A stretch of DNA of 17,908 nt from Cephalothrix spiralis (lineage: Eukaryota; Nemertea; Palaeonemertea; Archinemertea; Cephalotrichidae): the NCBI GenBank assembly GCA_032353305.1, contig JAUCNG010376704.1, positions 1-17,908 of the forward strand, in the 5' to 3' direction. The notes under the pieces are model-generated. The model was not told the origin of the DNA. It searched no databases and worked only from the letters and a program-made list of their open reading frames with translations. Position 1 is the first letter of the stretch. Each line of letters opens with the position of its first letter. The translations under genes and the position numbers were made by a program. Of the stretch, positions 1-8,416 are shown in pieces.

Positions 1-109
1 CGTCGCTTTTTCAGAGATGCGAATCCAGATGCGGCGCTTCTTGAAAAGCGAAGGATCTGTGGTCTACTCTGCGGCGGCGCGATTGTTCATTTCTTTCGCT
101 TCTGGAGAA
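1..109. repeat. Inverted copy of the 110-bp unit (left arm)
   Basis: Read on the minus strand this is one full unit, from TTCTCCAGAAGCG (109 down to 97) to the CGACG end at position 1, nearly identical to the units at 891-1220. It faces the array at 466-1263. More inverted copies may lie upstream of the window. Confidence 0.9.
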
Positions 110-465
110 TTTTTTTTGTCAAATTTTTCCAACGTCAGATTTTCCCAACGTAATATTTTTTCAACGTCAAATATTTTTCGTCAAATTTCTAAAAATAATA
201 ATTGTTTTGTGGCGTTTGAGACAAAAATTATTATTTTTGAAAAAAAAAATTGTTTTACCCACCGAAATTAGTCTTATTTTTGTCTGAAACGCCCACAATA
301 CAATTATTTCTTTTGAAAAATTTTGAAAGTCCAAAGTTGAGAAAAGGTTGGATAAAAAGTTGACGAAAAAATTTGTTGAAAAAATTGGACGTTGGAAAAA
401 AATTACGCTGAAAAATTTGATGTTGAAAAAATTTGACGTTGGAAAATATTTATTTGACAAAAAAA
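110..465. repeat. AT-rich inner domain of the foldback with short ACGTTG/CAACGT sub-repeats
   Basis: The left part carries CCAACGTCAGATTTTCCC, CAACGTAAT and CAACGTCAAAT spaced about 17-20 bp. The right part carries the complementary TTGACGTTGGAAAA, TTGGACGTTGGAAAA and TTGATGTTGAAAAA forms. The right part is about 70 bp longer, so the arms are imperfect. The centre is marked by the runs AAAATTATTATTTTTG and a poly-A tract at 240-249. The fold would bring 100-109 and 466-475 together. Confidence 0.7.
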
Positions 466-1263
466 TTCTCCAGAAGCGAAAGAAATGAACAAACACGCCG
501 CCACAGAGTAGACCACAGATCTTTCGCTTTTCAAGAAGCGTCGCATCTTAGAAGCGACGCTTCTCCAGAAGCGAAAGAAATGAACAAACGCGCCGCCGCA
601 GAGTAGACCACATATCCTTGGCTTTTCAAGACGCGCCGCATCTGGATTCGCATCTCTGAAAAAGCAACGCTTCTCCAGAAGCGAAAGAAATGAACAAACG
701 CGCCGCCGCAGAGTAGACCACATATCCTTCGCTTTTCAAGATTCACCGCATCTGGTTTCGCATCTCTGAAAAAGCGACGCTTCTCCGGAAGCGAAAGAAA
801 TGAACAAGCGCGCCGCCGCAGAGTGGATCACAGATCCTTCGCTTTTCAAGACGCGCCGCATCTGGTTTCGCATCTCTGAAAAAGCGACGGTTCTCCAGAA
901 GCGAAACAAATGAACAAACGCGCCGCCGCAGAGTAGACCACAGATCCTTCGCTTTTCAAGAAACGCCGCATCTGGATTCGCATCTCTGAAAAAGCGACGG
1001 TTCTCCAGAAGTGAAAGAAATGAACAAACACGCCGCCGCAGAGTAGACCACAGATCCTTCGCTTTTCAAGAAACGCCGCATCTGGATTCGCATCTCTGAA
1101 AAAGCGACGGTTCTCCAGAAGCGAAAGAAATGAACAAACGCGACGCCGCAATGTTGACCACATATCCTTCGCTTTTCAAGACGCGCCGCATCTGGATTCG
1201 CATCTCTGAAAAAGCGACGCTTCTCCAGAAGCGAAAGAAATGAATTCGCATCTCTGAAAGCGC
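466..1263. repeat. 110-bp tandem repeat array, about 7 units
   Basis: Units begin with TTCTCCAGAAGCGAAAGAAA at 466, 561, 671, 781 (one C>G change), 891, 1001, 1111 and 1221. From 561 on the period is exactly 110 bp. The first unit is shortened to 95 bp by loss of the segment before GAAGCGACGC. The last unit is internally deleted: after ATGA at 1243 the sequence jumps to ATTCGCATCTCTGAAA and then leaves the repeat near 1263. Units differ by only a few bases, so the array is young or homogenised. It is about half G+C and CpG-rich, unlike the AT-rich surroundings. The minus-strand reading frames through it (translations with phrases such as RRFLKSEG and RLFISFASGE) are translated repeat, not genes. 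Confidence 0.93.
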
Positions 1264-2660
1264 GAATACAGGGGGTGCTCTGGACATGCCTCCAAAAATA
1301 AGTTCCCGTTTGTCCACAAACAAGTCGTGTCTTTAAAAGGCACACCTTATTTTCAGAAAGTCTGTCAAAGCGGCAAGCAAAATCAGCAATGGTCTACAAT
1401 TACAAGTTTGCATGACAGCTGACATTGCTACGAAAAATATTTGAAATATAATCCGGTCTATAACATCTGATTTTAAATTTCAATTATAAGATGAATGAAG
1501 ACTGAAGATAATTAGTCTGCATCTACTAGCGTGGAGTAAAATCCAGGCGAGTACTCGAGTGCTTCAATTGACCTTTATCACAAATGCTCAGCGAATCAAG
1601 CTTACATATTCAAGTTCACCCGACATCTACAAATAATATGCGCCTTATAGGACCTGCAAATAGTAATTACATGTATTTTCCCCTCAATTTGTCCTTAACT
1701 TAACCAAATTTTTTTCGACTAGCCTTGTTCTATGGCTTGGAAAATGACTACAAATTTCAGAGAGATTTGTGTATATCATCCCTCATGTCATTCCAACCAT
1801 GATCCCATTTTCGATAGATTCTGAAAACGACTAGGAAGAAAATCCCTTGAAAAATTGATGACCAAGCTCGATTACGGCAGTTCGAGCATAATCTCAGTTT
1901 ACACAGTCCCGATCAATAAAAGACGGATAGAATGAGGAGATTACGAAGTCAGGCATTTGGGAGAATGGAGACATTTTGTTAGGCGAAAAATATTCAAGAC
2001 CTTTTGAATGGTAACTGTGAGCGAGTAGATTGGATAATCAATAAAAAGAGATAACAAGAATTGCAGCTGGCACAGAGAATTACAAAATAAATTAATTTAT
2101 CTTTATGATAAAGGCAAGGCGATAGAAAAGGTTGATGAAAACATTATTTTGCTTTATAACCCGATGAGAAAGTGACAAATGAAGAATGATTTTACAGATA
2201 AATTATTTACAAGGTAGATAAAATTTACTTGAAGAAGATCATCACTTGTTCGCACTCACACCGCCGTACCATGGCCTTCGAACTATAGCGTTGTATTGCT
2301 GCAGAGGTAGACGGAATGTGCGCTGTGATTGGCTAACAAACGAATTCAAATAATGACGTCACAAACGTTATGTGAGTGATGATACTGCGACCCAGCGAAA
2401 GGCGGACCAAAATTTTGACGATACCACGCTTGAAGTGCCATAATTGCCGTGTTTTAGAGAACTGTTATTCTAGAGCAAAAACTCGTTCTCAGGGTCTATT
2501 TTTCTACCGGTAATCATGGCATTATTTAAGGAGGAAATTTTTCAGAACACCCACAGACCTATTTGCCGTTAACGACAAGCACACGTTTTAGAAAATAACC
2601 TTCACAACGATTTCTCCACTGCAAATTTCGGACTTTCAGAAGTCTAGCAGTCAAAGTCAT
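1264..2660. other. AT-rich non-coding stretch, no gene recognised
   Basis: All frames are broken by frequent stops and no exon-like stretch with good splice sites stands out. It contains a perfect 14-bp palindrome, ATAAATTAATTTAT (2087-2100), and a CCAAT/CRE pair listed separately. Nothing else is evident. Confidence 0.6.
2328..2361. promoter_or_regulatory. Inverted CCAAT box plus perfect CRE palindrome
   Basis: ATTGG (2328-2332, an inverted CCAAT box in GTGATTGGCT) is followed 26 bp downstream, start to start, by TGACGTCA (2354-2361), the full consensus for CREB/ATF-type bZIP factors. The two motifs occur together in many animal promoters and enhancers. No transcript start or first exon can be tied to them here, so the regulatory role is inference from motif co-occurrence. 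Confidence 0.25.
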
Positions 2661-2665
2661 TTATG

Positions 2666-2702
2666 GCTATAAATATCGCGTTCAAAAAATCTGATCAGAT
2701 TT
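2666..2702. promoter_or_regulatory. TATA-like motif next to a 16-bp perfect palindrome
   Basis: CTATAAATA lies at about 2668-2676. About ten bases downstream is a perfect 16-bp dyad, 2687-2702, made of AAATCTGA and its complement and centred on GATC. The following reading frame (2719-2949) opens only with TTG and is not credible as a gene. This may be a core promoter with a dimer site, or chance in AT-rich DNA. Confidence 0.15.
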
Positions 2703-2704
2703 AA

Positions 2705-3544
2705 TTTGGCTTCCTCTGTTGATTGACCTTAAAAGAACTTTAGATTGTTACCAATCTGGAAACTGTTTCAATGGCTACTCTTCAGCTCTTAATGATGCAC
2801 TGCATTTATCGAATATAGCTCCAAGGGTTCTTTTATGTGCACGCACCACAGCCGTTGTGGTATTGTTTCTTTTTATTTGTAGTCATCCTTTATGTCTTCT
2901 CACCCAGTTATTTATACCATTGGGTATCAGCTTGTATAGCTGCAGTTGACGGAGGTGGGAATCAAATTTATACCCACGGAAGTAGTCTAGAAATTATGTC
3001 ATCACGGGAACAGAAACTTTAACACATGAGGCCAACAGGGACGGCATCGTTTTATTGCCCTTTTCTCGCCTTTTTTTACACCAGTGAGATGATGATAGTA
3101 ATGAAGATACTGTTTGTAGATATGAGATTCAATGTGACATTGTCATAGTGTAATGCAATTGGAATCCTGATAATTAGATCCTTATTGTGTCGAGACAGGT
3201 ACATCTCACTCTATAATTCATTTAGTCATTGTCAAATGAAGTGAAGAATTTTCGTCTCACGCCCTCCTCCGAGGATGCGTCGATGGCTTTGAAGAAGTAA
3301 TGTAAATTAATACGATTGATCCTATTATGTCGGGCATTACTTGTACAAGCAAATCTGGTACACATTGTGCAATTATGTGCACTTCCACAACTCCATCTCA
3401 ACTTACTTAGGAGATACACGATGATAAAGTACCCTTAGAGAAGATTGAGAGAACGATGAATAAGACAAATATATATACTTGAGGACCAAGCTGCAGTCAA
3501 GGAAGATGTCTTACGAAATTGCTATAAAGATCATTTAAAAGAAA
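2705..3544. other. Non-coding stretch, no gene recognised
   Basis: Only short frames are present, and the one at 2719-2949 lacks an ATG at its start. Sequence is unique within the window. A phrase translating to a hydrophobic run (VVVLFLFICSHPLCLL) is present, but U/T-rich DNA gives such runs by composition. Confidence 0.5.
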
Positions 3545-4395
3545 CAAATGTTTTAAAAAAAATTGTTCCGAAAAAATGTTCCGCTGAAAGGACATTTTGA
3601 CCATTACTTCTGGAATGCAAGGAACATTTTTGATAATTGTTCGATTTTAAGAAATTTTGCTTTAGAAAAAAATGTTCCGATCAAAATGTTACAACAAATT
3701 AATCAAAACAATTGTTCCGCTGAGGGAACAATCGGAACTTATTTTTGGAAGACGAGACAAATTTAAAGAAAAATGTCCTATTCAAATAAATGTTCCCGAA
3801 AAAATGTTCACCTTTAGAAGGGGATTTTCGGAACATTTTTTGGAACACAACAAACATTGTTCCGTTTTAAGAAATGTTCAAGCAAAAAAAATGTTCCGAT
3901 AAATTTAAAAAAAATTCTCTGTGGGGTCAATAAAGTTATCTGGAACACAAAGAAAATTTGAATTAAAATGGGTTCTGAATTTCTGAATAAAAAATGATCC
4001 ATCCAAAATAATATCCCATTTGTTCTATAGTGTTCCGAAACAAAATACCGCTGAGCGGCAATTTGGAACATATTTTTGTGTTCCAAAATTTTCCGCTGAG
4101 AAGATTTTCGGAACAGTTTTTTTGTAAAACACAAGGATCATTTTCAGAAAAATGTTTCCGTTTTAAGACTCTGACTGTTCCAGAAAAAATGTTTTAATTT
4201 AAGAAATGTTCCGCCGTGGAGACAAAAATGTTTTCTGGAACACAAAGAACATTTTTAGAGAGAGAAAAAAATTCAAATTAAAATAATAAAAAAATTCCAC
4301 AGGTTGCTTATGTTCCAAAATAGTATTCCAAATTTGTTCTAGTGTTGCTGAGCGGACTTTGGAACATTGTGTTGTGTTCCAAAAATGTTTTTACA
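3545..4395. repeat. Degenerate tandem repeat with about 300-330 bp period, rich in TGTTCC/GGAACA
   Basis: TGTTCC or GGAACA occurs more than twenty times here and hardly elsewhere. Longer repeated blocks show the period: TCTGGAACACAAAGAA at 3939-3954 and again at 4234-4249 (295 bp apart, exact); TTTGTTCTA followed by a GTGTT...GCTGAGCGG block at 4019 and 4333 (314 bp); TTTAAGAAATGTTC at 3866-3879 and 4198-4211 (332 bp), with a weaker relative near 3645. An earlier, more diverged unit covers about 3545-3840. Because the motif occurs in both orientations, the units can also fold on themselves. Small frames across it (with phrases such as KNVPLKG) are translated repeat. Confidence 0.75.
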
Positions 4396-4821
4396 GATAA
4401 TAATTTTTAGTGAAAATGTAAGGCAGAAATAGGTTTTTGACCGCCCGTTTTTAATGATGATGACGATAATGCTGCTGTTTCTACTTATGGGTAAAAAAAT
4501 AATAAAGCAACACCAATTAATTCTTGGTATTATTGATATAAATATAAAGAGGTGAGGAATATTCATGTTTTTCCTGATGTATTGACCTACGCAACATAAT
4601 AGCAAAGTATGTGCTATGATATGATGTAAAATCGGAAGTATATCTGAAAGCAACTTCCGGTTTACCCTTGAGGACAAAGTTATATTTCCTCAACTTCTCA
4701 AGAGGAAGGTCTGGCAAAGGGCATATCAGGGGCAAAGTACTGACTATTAAAAGTTTTAAAATATGAACTTTTGGTTTTAAAGCACGAATCGAAACCAGCT
4801 AACACGCTATTGTTTTTATTA
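4396..4821. other. Non-coding stretch, no gene recognised
   Basis: AT-rich and without credible exons. It contains two facing ETS-type sites, CGGAAGT and ACTTCCGG, about 20 bp apart near 4632-4660, which also form a 7-bp stem. No transcript evidence can be seen. Confidence 0.5.
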
Positions 4822-4822
4822 G

Positions 4823-4829
4823 ATAATAC
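4823..4829. repeat. Target-site duplication of element A, left copy
   Basis: ATAATAC, repeated directly at 5057-5063. It can be extended to GATAATACC if the outer C and G of the element are assigned to the duplication. Confidence 0.65.
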
Positions 4830-5056
4830 CAAGGTCTCATAGAGCTTTAATGTATATCTGAGGTTCGTTGCATACTTGATTGACGGCCGTACGGCTTAAT
4901 GGTTTTTCCCTATGATAAGAATGTATTTACTACATCTGACTACATCCTGCCCTAACCTTACCCTTTCTCTCACGAGAAAAACATATGGTGCTGTCACTCA
5001 CTTATGCAACTAATTCCTCATACAGATAGTATAGACCAGTTTGCTATGAGACCTTG
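4830..5056. mobile_element. Element A: short non-autonomous DNA transposon with TIRs and target duplication
   Basis: The 13-bp ends are perfect inverted repeats: CAAGGTCTCATAG (4830-4842) and CTATGAGACCTTG (5044-5056). Weaker inverted similarity continues inward: ATCTGAGGTTCGTTGCATAC on the left matches ATCTG(TATG)AGG..TTAGTTGCATAA on the complement of the right. The direct repeat ATAATAC flanks it at 4823-4829 and 5057-5063. Because the bordering bases are shared, the duplication could equally be read as the 9-mer GATAATACC with 12-bp ends. Size is 227 bp and there is no coding capacity. A 7-9 bp duplication fits hAT, Mutator or Merlin type transposases; the superfamily is not settled. Confidence 0.75.
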
Positions 5057-5063
5057 ATAATAC
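5057..5063. repeat. Target-site duplication of element A, right copy
   Basis: ATAATAC, matching 4823-4829. Directly beyond it CCTGGTCG and CGACCAAGG (about 5063-5083) form a small hairpin in the flank. Confidence 0.65.
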
Positions 5064-5843
5064 CTGGTCGTCAGCGACCAAGGAATTAACAACAACGACG
5101 CTATAGTTAACAGATTAATCTCCATAATTAACGGCCGGTAATTTAAGTAATCGCGTTTAGGTTTTTGTTTGGGAAATGTGAATAGCTTCCAGTCTTAAAC
5201 GTATTTTTCGCCTCCTCTTTTAATGTAGCCTTTATCATTATCATTTGATGCTTCCCTTGGGGTGGTCGTCACCATATTCAAAGTCGATACAAAAGCAATA
5301 AATCGCTTTGAAATTCGTCTTTTATATACATGACGAGAAGCAAAGTGATAATTACATAAATGTCTAAAATGCACCTGAGCCTGGCGGCGTTCGTTTTAGT
5401 AAAAATGCCACGGATTATCACATCCGCAATTACTTTACCAGCAGAATCAAAATAATTGCATTTGTATAGAAGCTTTTTGACTATAAATTAAAATTTCGAT
5501 TAAATGTTAACACGACAAAATATTGCTTTTTAGTCGGCTTATAATCAATGATTAATCTACTTGAATCCTTGATGTAGTTAAAACATTTTTAATGCTTTTT
5601 GTGTGAAATGGTGATCAATCATAGGATCGATTCAATCACTAATTGAGTTTATTCGACATGGAATTCATAACACAGATAAGGAAGTACCTCTTGTATCACC
5701 TTGATTTTTTAATGGTAAAAGGATTATTGCATTTTTCAAAAGCGCTGTGTCGTTAATCAGACCGTGCTAATACCGGAGCTGTATCTGTGATTAATCGAGG
5801 GAAGTGATTGAGCAAAGACGAGGCTTATCACGAAGCAAATTGT
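5064..5843. other. Non-coding stretch, no gene recognised
   Basis: AT-rich unique sequence with stops in all frames. It begins with the small TGGTCG/CGACCA hairpin. No motif or exon is supportable in the rest. Confidence 0.5.
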
Positions 5844-5850
5844 ATATTAC
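5844..5850. repeat. Target-site duplication of element B, left copy
   Basis: ATATTAC, repeated directly at 6184-6190. It differs from the element A duplication ATAATAC by one base. Confidence 0.7.
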
Positions 5851-6183
5851 CAATGTTTGATCACCAATGTTAAGAATCGCCCGTATAAATCCTTTACAAG
5901 GCAGAGTTGTAGTATGGTCTATTTATATGCACTGGAATTGGCTTCAAGCGATAACTTTTAAAGTACATGTACCTACTGACAGCTGCAGATTACTGGATGA
6001 TTGATCACCTTTATTCAACTATCATGAAGCATGAATTTATCATAACCAACATCTTATCTAAAGCTGGTACTTAAGACTTGTTAAAATTACTAGAGCGAAC
6101 TGAGATATTTTTAGACCATATGACAACACTCTCCTATGAGTATTTGTATAACCTTGATGCTTAACATTGGTGATCAAACATTG
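5851..6183. mobile_element. Element B copy 1: non-autonomous DNA transposon with perfect 24-bp TIRs
   Basis: The left end CAATGTTTGATCACCAATGT + TAAG (5851-5874) is the exact reverse complement of 6160-6183, a perfect 24-bp terminal inverted repeat. Weaker pairing continues to about 90 bp from each end (AGAGTTGTAGTATGGTCTA on the left against AGAGTGTTGTCATATGGTCT on the right complement). Each end contains CAATGTT twice. ATATTAC flanks it directly on both sides. Length is 333 bp with no coding capacity. A second copy lies at 12635-12856, which shows the sequence has moved. The ends resemble element A (CAAKGTYT). Confidence 0.85.
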
Positions 6184-6190
6184 ATATTAC
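6184..6190. repeat. Target-site duplication of element B, right copy
   Basis: ATATTAC, matching 5844-5850 exactly. Confidence 0.7.
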
Positions 6191-7625
6191 CAAAGGATTT
6201 GATACAAATTTAAGGATAGTATCCTAGCATAATACTCTAATATCTTTTACATACGGTGGGCTATTTATATATATGCGGGGTTTTTTCAGTGTGCTAGCGG
6301 TGATATGACTGGGTTAAGTCAAGGTTGTTAATAATACAGCCACGCAAAGCTAATGAAAGCCAAGAAAAATACATAAAATCCAATATAGGTCTCAGCTGTA
6401 CGACCCCGACTCTTGATGCTCTTAAATATAAATACATTCACTTCTTTAAGTACCGTTTATAAAAAGATATATTTTGGAAAAAGATAATTTTATTTTTTAT
6501 AAAACAAATTCCATACACCGGAAGACCGCACCTTCTCCCGTTTTCGTCAATCAATAAAAAAGGCCAGAAGGCAATAACATTAAAAGATTTGTGTGTCCTC
6601 TGGAAAGTCCTCTGGAACGGAAATTATCTTTCTGATTACCTCAGTACCATAGGACATTACTCAAGTATTCCGGAATTACAAGTTCCATAATGGGATGTGT
6701 AATGCTTATTGATTTGGGATTAACTATACCACATAAATCAGCGGTGGCTGCCTTATTTGTCTCACTTAATACCCGTAAAATTAACGTTTCCACTTGAAAG
6801 CGAATCAGTTCAGATTATTGGCATTTCCACCAAGTCCGCCACATTAGGTTAGTCTCCCCTTGTTAAAGTTGACTGTATCTTACCATTGATTGTATAGGAT
6901 TGTATAGGGAATGCAGATAACAGTTGTATACCCATTGATCTGTGTACCAATGTTTGATGACACAACATGTTATAAATCCCCTATAATAAACCAAACTGAC
7001 TTCAGAATTCGAAGTGTAGGTATTAGGTATATATCAATAGTCATTAGATATCTACATAATTGACGAAGTATTTACTTGAGACTCTATCAATCATCCTATT
7101 CGTTCGTTCATGACTCGACAGCGTGTACTTGAAAGTTCTTGAAATATGCGTTGATAGCGGCGCTATATTTTATATAACTATTCTTCGAATTTTGCCGTTT
7201 CAATTGCCGAGACATTTCCATCGAAAAAATAATAATATGAAAAAACATTGTGAAATGCGGGAATGATGTATCGGAACTCTTTAAACTTTTGATAGAAGTC
7301 TTTAAAACGCATCAAATTATAAAATATCAACTAGGCCTATATACATTCTAATTTTACCCGTGTTGACTTCTTCTTCAAACGAATGAGTTCACGAAACTAC
7401 CCAAATCGATAAAACGCCCTCATTTGCGTATCAAATCTAAATCAATGGGTGTGTACAGATATCTATAGCAGATATAAATGAAATCAGAGATTTAATGAAA
7501 TGAAATCTTAAATCTTTTCAGGATGGTGTCACATTTCAATTCTTACAGAAAACTATGGCTTTGTTTCACATAAATGAGAGAGACGCTTTTATATGAAATA
7601 GAATAGAATCGAACTTTTTTAGACC
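6191..7625. other. Non-coding stretch with small tandem duplications
   Basis: No exon-like stretch is evident. Two tiny tandem duplications are present: TCCTCTGGAAAG/TCCTCTGGAACG (6596-6619, period 12) and GATTGTATAG twice (6888-6907, period 10). A partial match to the end of element B at 6948 is listed separately. The rest is unique AT-rich sequence. Confidence 0.5.
6948..6985. mobile_element. Possible solo or decayed end of an element B relative
   Basis: TACCAATGTTTGAT (6945-6958) is identical to the left border plus end of element B, and ATAAATCC about 20 bp inward is also shared. No matching opposite end was found within the next 350 bp. A 14-base match can arise by chance in a window this size, so this rests on its coincidence with a transposon terminus. 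Confidence 0.3.
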
Positions 7626-7852
7626 GGGGTTGTCTATGAAATGCAGGCACCAACCCAAGGTGTTTTTGGCAAAAAAAGTCAACTTTCCAGAGTGGGTGCA
7701 TGTCTGAGGATTTTATCATAATTTGAATAATGATGAGTGCATTTCTAGAAAGTTGCGTAATGAAAAGCGTGTCATTAACGGCACAAATTTGCCTTATGTC
7801 TAGAAAAACATCACTATTTGGACGTTGGTGCCTGCACTTTCTAGACACCCCC
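7626..7852. mobile_element. Element C: inverted-repeat element of about 227 bp
   Basis: Arms 7626-7654 and 7824-7852 are inverted repeats matching at 25 of 29 positions without gaps. The inner 13 bases, TGCAGGCACCAAC and its complement, are perfect. Consensus of the outer part is GGGGKTGTCTA. The motif TCTAGAAA of the right arm recurs inside near 7744 and 7799. No clear target duplication is seen: the right flank begins TTAA, the left reads TTAGACC, so a TTAA target with damage is possible but unproven. The small frames inside are not credible genes. Confidence 0.6.
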
Positions 7853-7965
7853 TTAAGAGTATACCCAGTAATTGTCTATATATATACACAGACTGCAGCT
7901 CATTTTCGCAGTATGCTTTTCAAACCTTATTTATGGGGTTGTCAAAAAAACTTGTGGGGACTATA

Positions 7966-7992
7966 ATATACAAATATATATATATGTATATT
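7966..7992. repeat. Short AT microsatellite
   Basis: Alternating TA tract interrupted by AAAT and G (AATATACAAATATATATATA then TGTATAT). Composition-driven simple repeat. Confidence 0.8.
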
Positions 7993-8136
7993 TCTTCGTA
8001 ATATAACAAAGATAAAAAAAAAAATTCGGATTTTTGCCCGGCCCCAAAATTGGTCCTGAATCCGCCTTGGGTGTTTTGTACTGCGCATTATAGCTCATTA
8101 TATTCAAACTCTTTAAATATGGAGCAACAATTATGC

Positions 8137-8213
8137 TTATCTAACCGTACTTATGAGGCGGTTAAGATAACAGGGAAGGTTTGATAACCATAGGTTTATG
8201 CTTATCAAACCTT
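8137..8213. repeat. Two adjacent strong hairpins
   Basis: Hairpin 1: TTATCTAACCG (8137-8147) pairs with CGGTTAAGATAA (8159-8170) with one bulged base and an 11-base loop. Hairpin 2: AAGGTTTGATAA (8176-8187) pairs perfectly with TTATCAAACCTT (8202-8213) over 12 bp with a 14-base loop. The stems resemble each other (TTATCWAACC). They may be remnants of a small inverted-repeat element or structured when transcribed. Confidence 0.7.
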
Positions 8214-8250
8214 ATTTGAGTGGTGATTGGCGAAGTATATTACGGTGTAT

Positions 8251-8416
8251 TGTGGGGCGATTTTCAGCCAGAGACATCTATACACCCCTTCAGAACTACA
8301 ATATACAGTATGTATATCAAATAAAAGAACTTAGGCAATTTCCCTTCAAAAAAGAGTCGATGCTCTTGTGGGGTGAAATTTTCGCCTCGTTGGCCGTAGT
8401 AAGCAATCGCCCCACA
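8251..8416. repeat. Inverted repeat TGTGGGGCGATT
   Basis: TGTGGGGCGATT (8251-8262) is the exact complement of AATCGCCCCACA (8405-8416). A related TTGTGGGGTGAAATTTTCGCC block (from about 8367) lies between them, and another TTGTGGGG at about 7947. This could be a 166-bp mini element or part of the duplicated block above. No target duplication was found. Confidence 0.4.

Larger units (their letters stand above)
1..1263. mobile_element. Foldback-type element: large imperfect inverted repeat with a tandem-repeat outer domain (left end outside the window)
   Basis: Positions 1-109 are the reverse complement of the 110-bp unit that is tandemly repeated from 466 to 1263. Between them lies an AT-rich stretch that is itself an imperfect dyad with its axis near 252: the GGCGTTTGAGAC block near 211-222 pairs with GTCTGAAACGCCC near 282-294. 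Both inner arms are built from short sub-repeats of the ACGTTGGAAAA type. This outer tandem, inner sub-repeat, inverted-arm plan is what is known of foldback transposons (Drosophila FB, sea urchin TU). No transposase ORF is present. The left boundary is cut by the window, so element length and target duplication cannot be given. A chance fold of satellite DNA is the main alternative. Confidence 0.6.
7912..8340. repeat. Diverged direct duplications containing TATGCTTATCAAACCTTATTT
   Basis: TATGCTTTTCAAACCTTATT (7912 onward) recurs as TATGCTTATCAAACCTTATT at 8197, and more weakly as TATGCTTATCTAACCGTACT at about 8132. Downstream of the first and third copies both sequences pass through TTGTGGGG and then an AATATACA...GTATAT tract (7945-7995 and 8249-8320), so a longer block was probably duplicated and has diverged. 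Superficial ORFs at 7730-7966 and 8198-8431 lie over these repeats and are not supported as genes. Confidence 0.5.

Noticed and set aside
1-1263. CRISPR array
   Set aside because: The repeat is contiguous with no spacers, the unit is 110 bp and the context is an animal genome.
167-1345. Several minus-strand ORFs of 70-130 codons with repeated phrases
   Set aside because: They are translations of the 110-bp tandem repeat and its AT-rich core, cycling through all frames; no domain or conserved frame.
2719-2949. Frame with a hydrophobic run that could be a membrane segment
   Set aside because: Opens with TTG rather than ATG, lies in T-rich DNA and has no family resemblance.
3563-4134. Small frames with repeated NVP/FRK phrases
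   Set aside because: They read through the TGTTCC-rich repeat in both strands; composition explains them.
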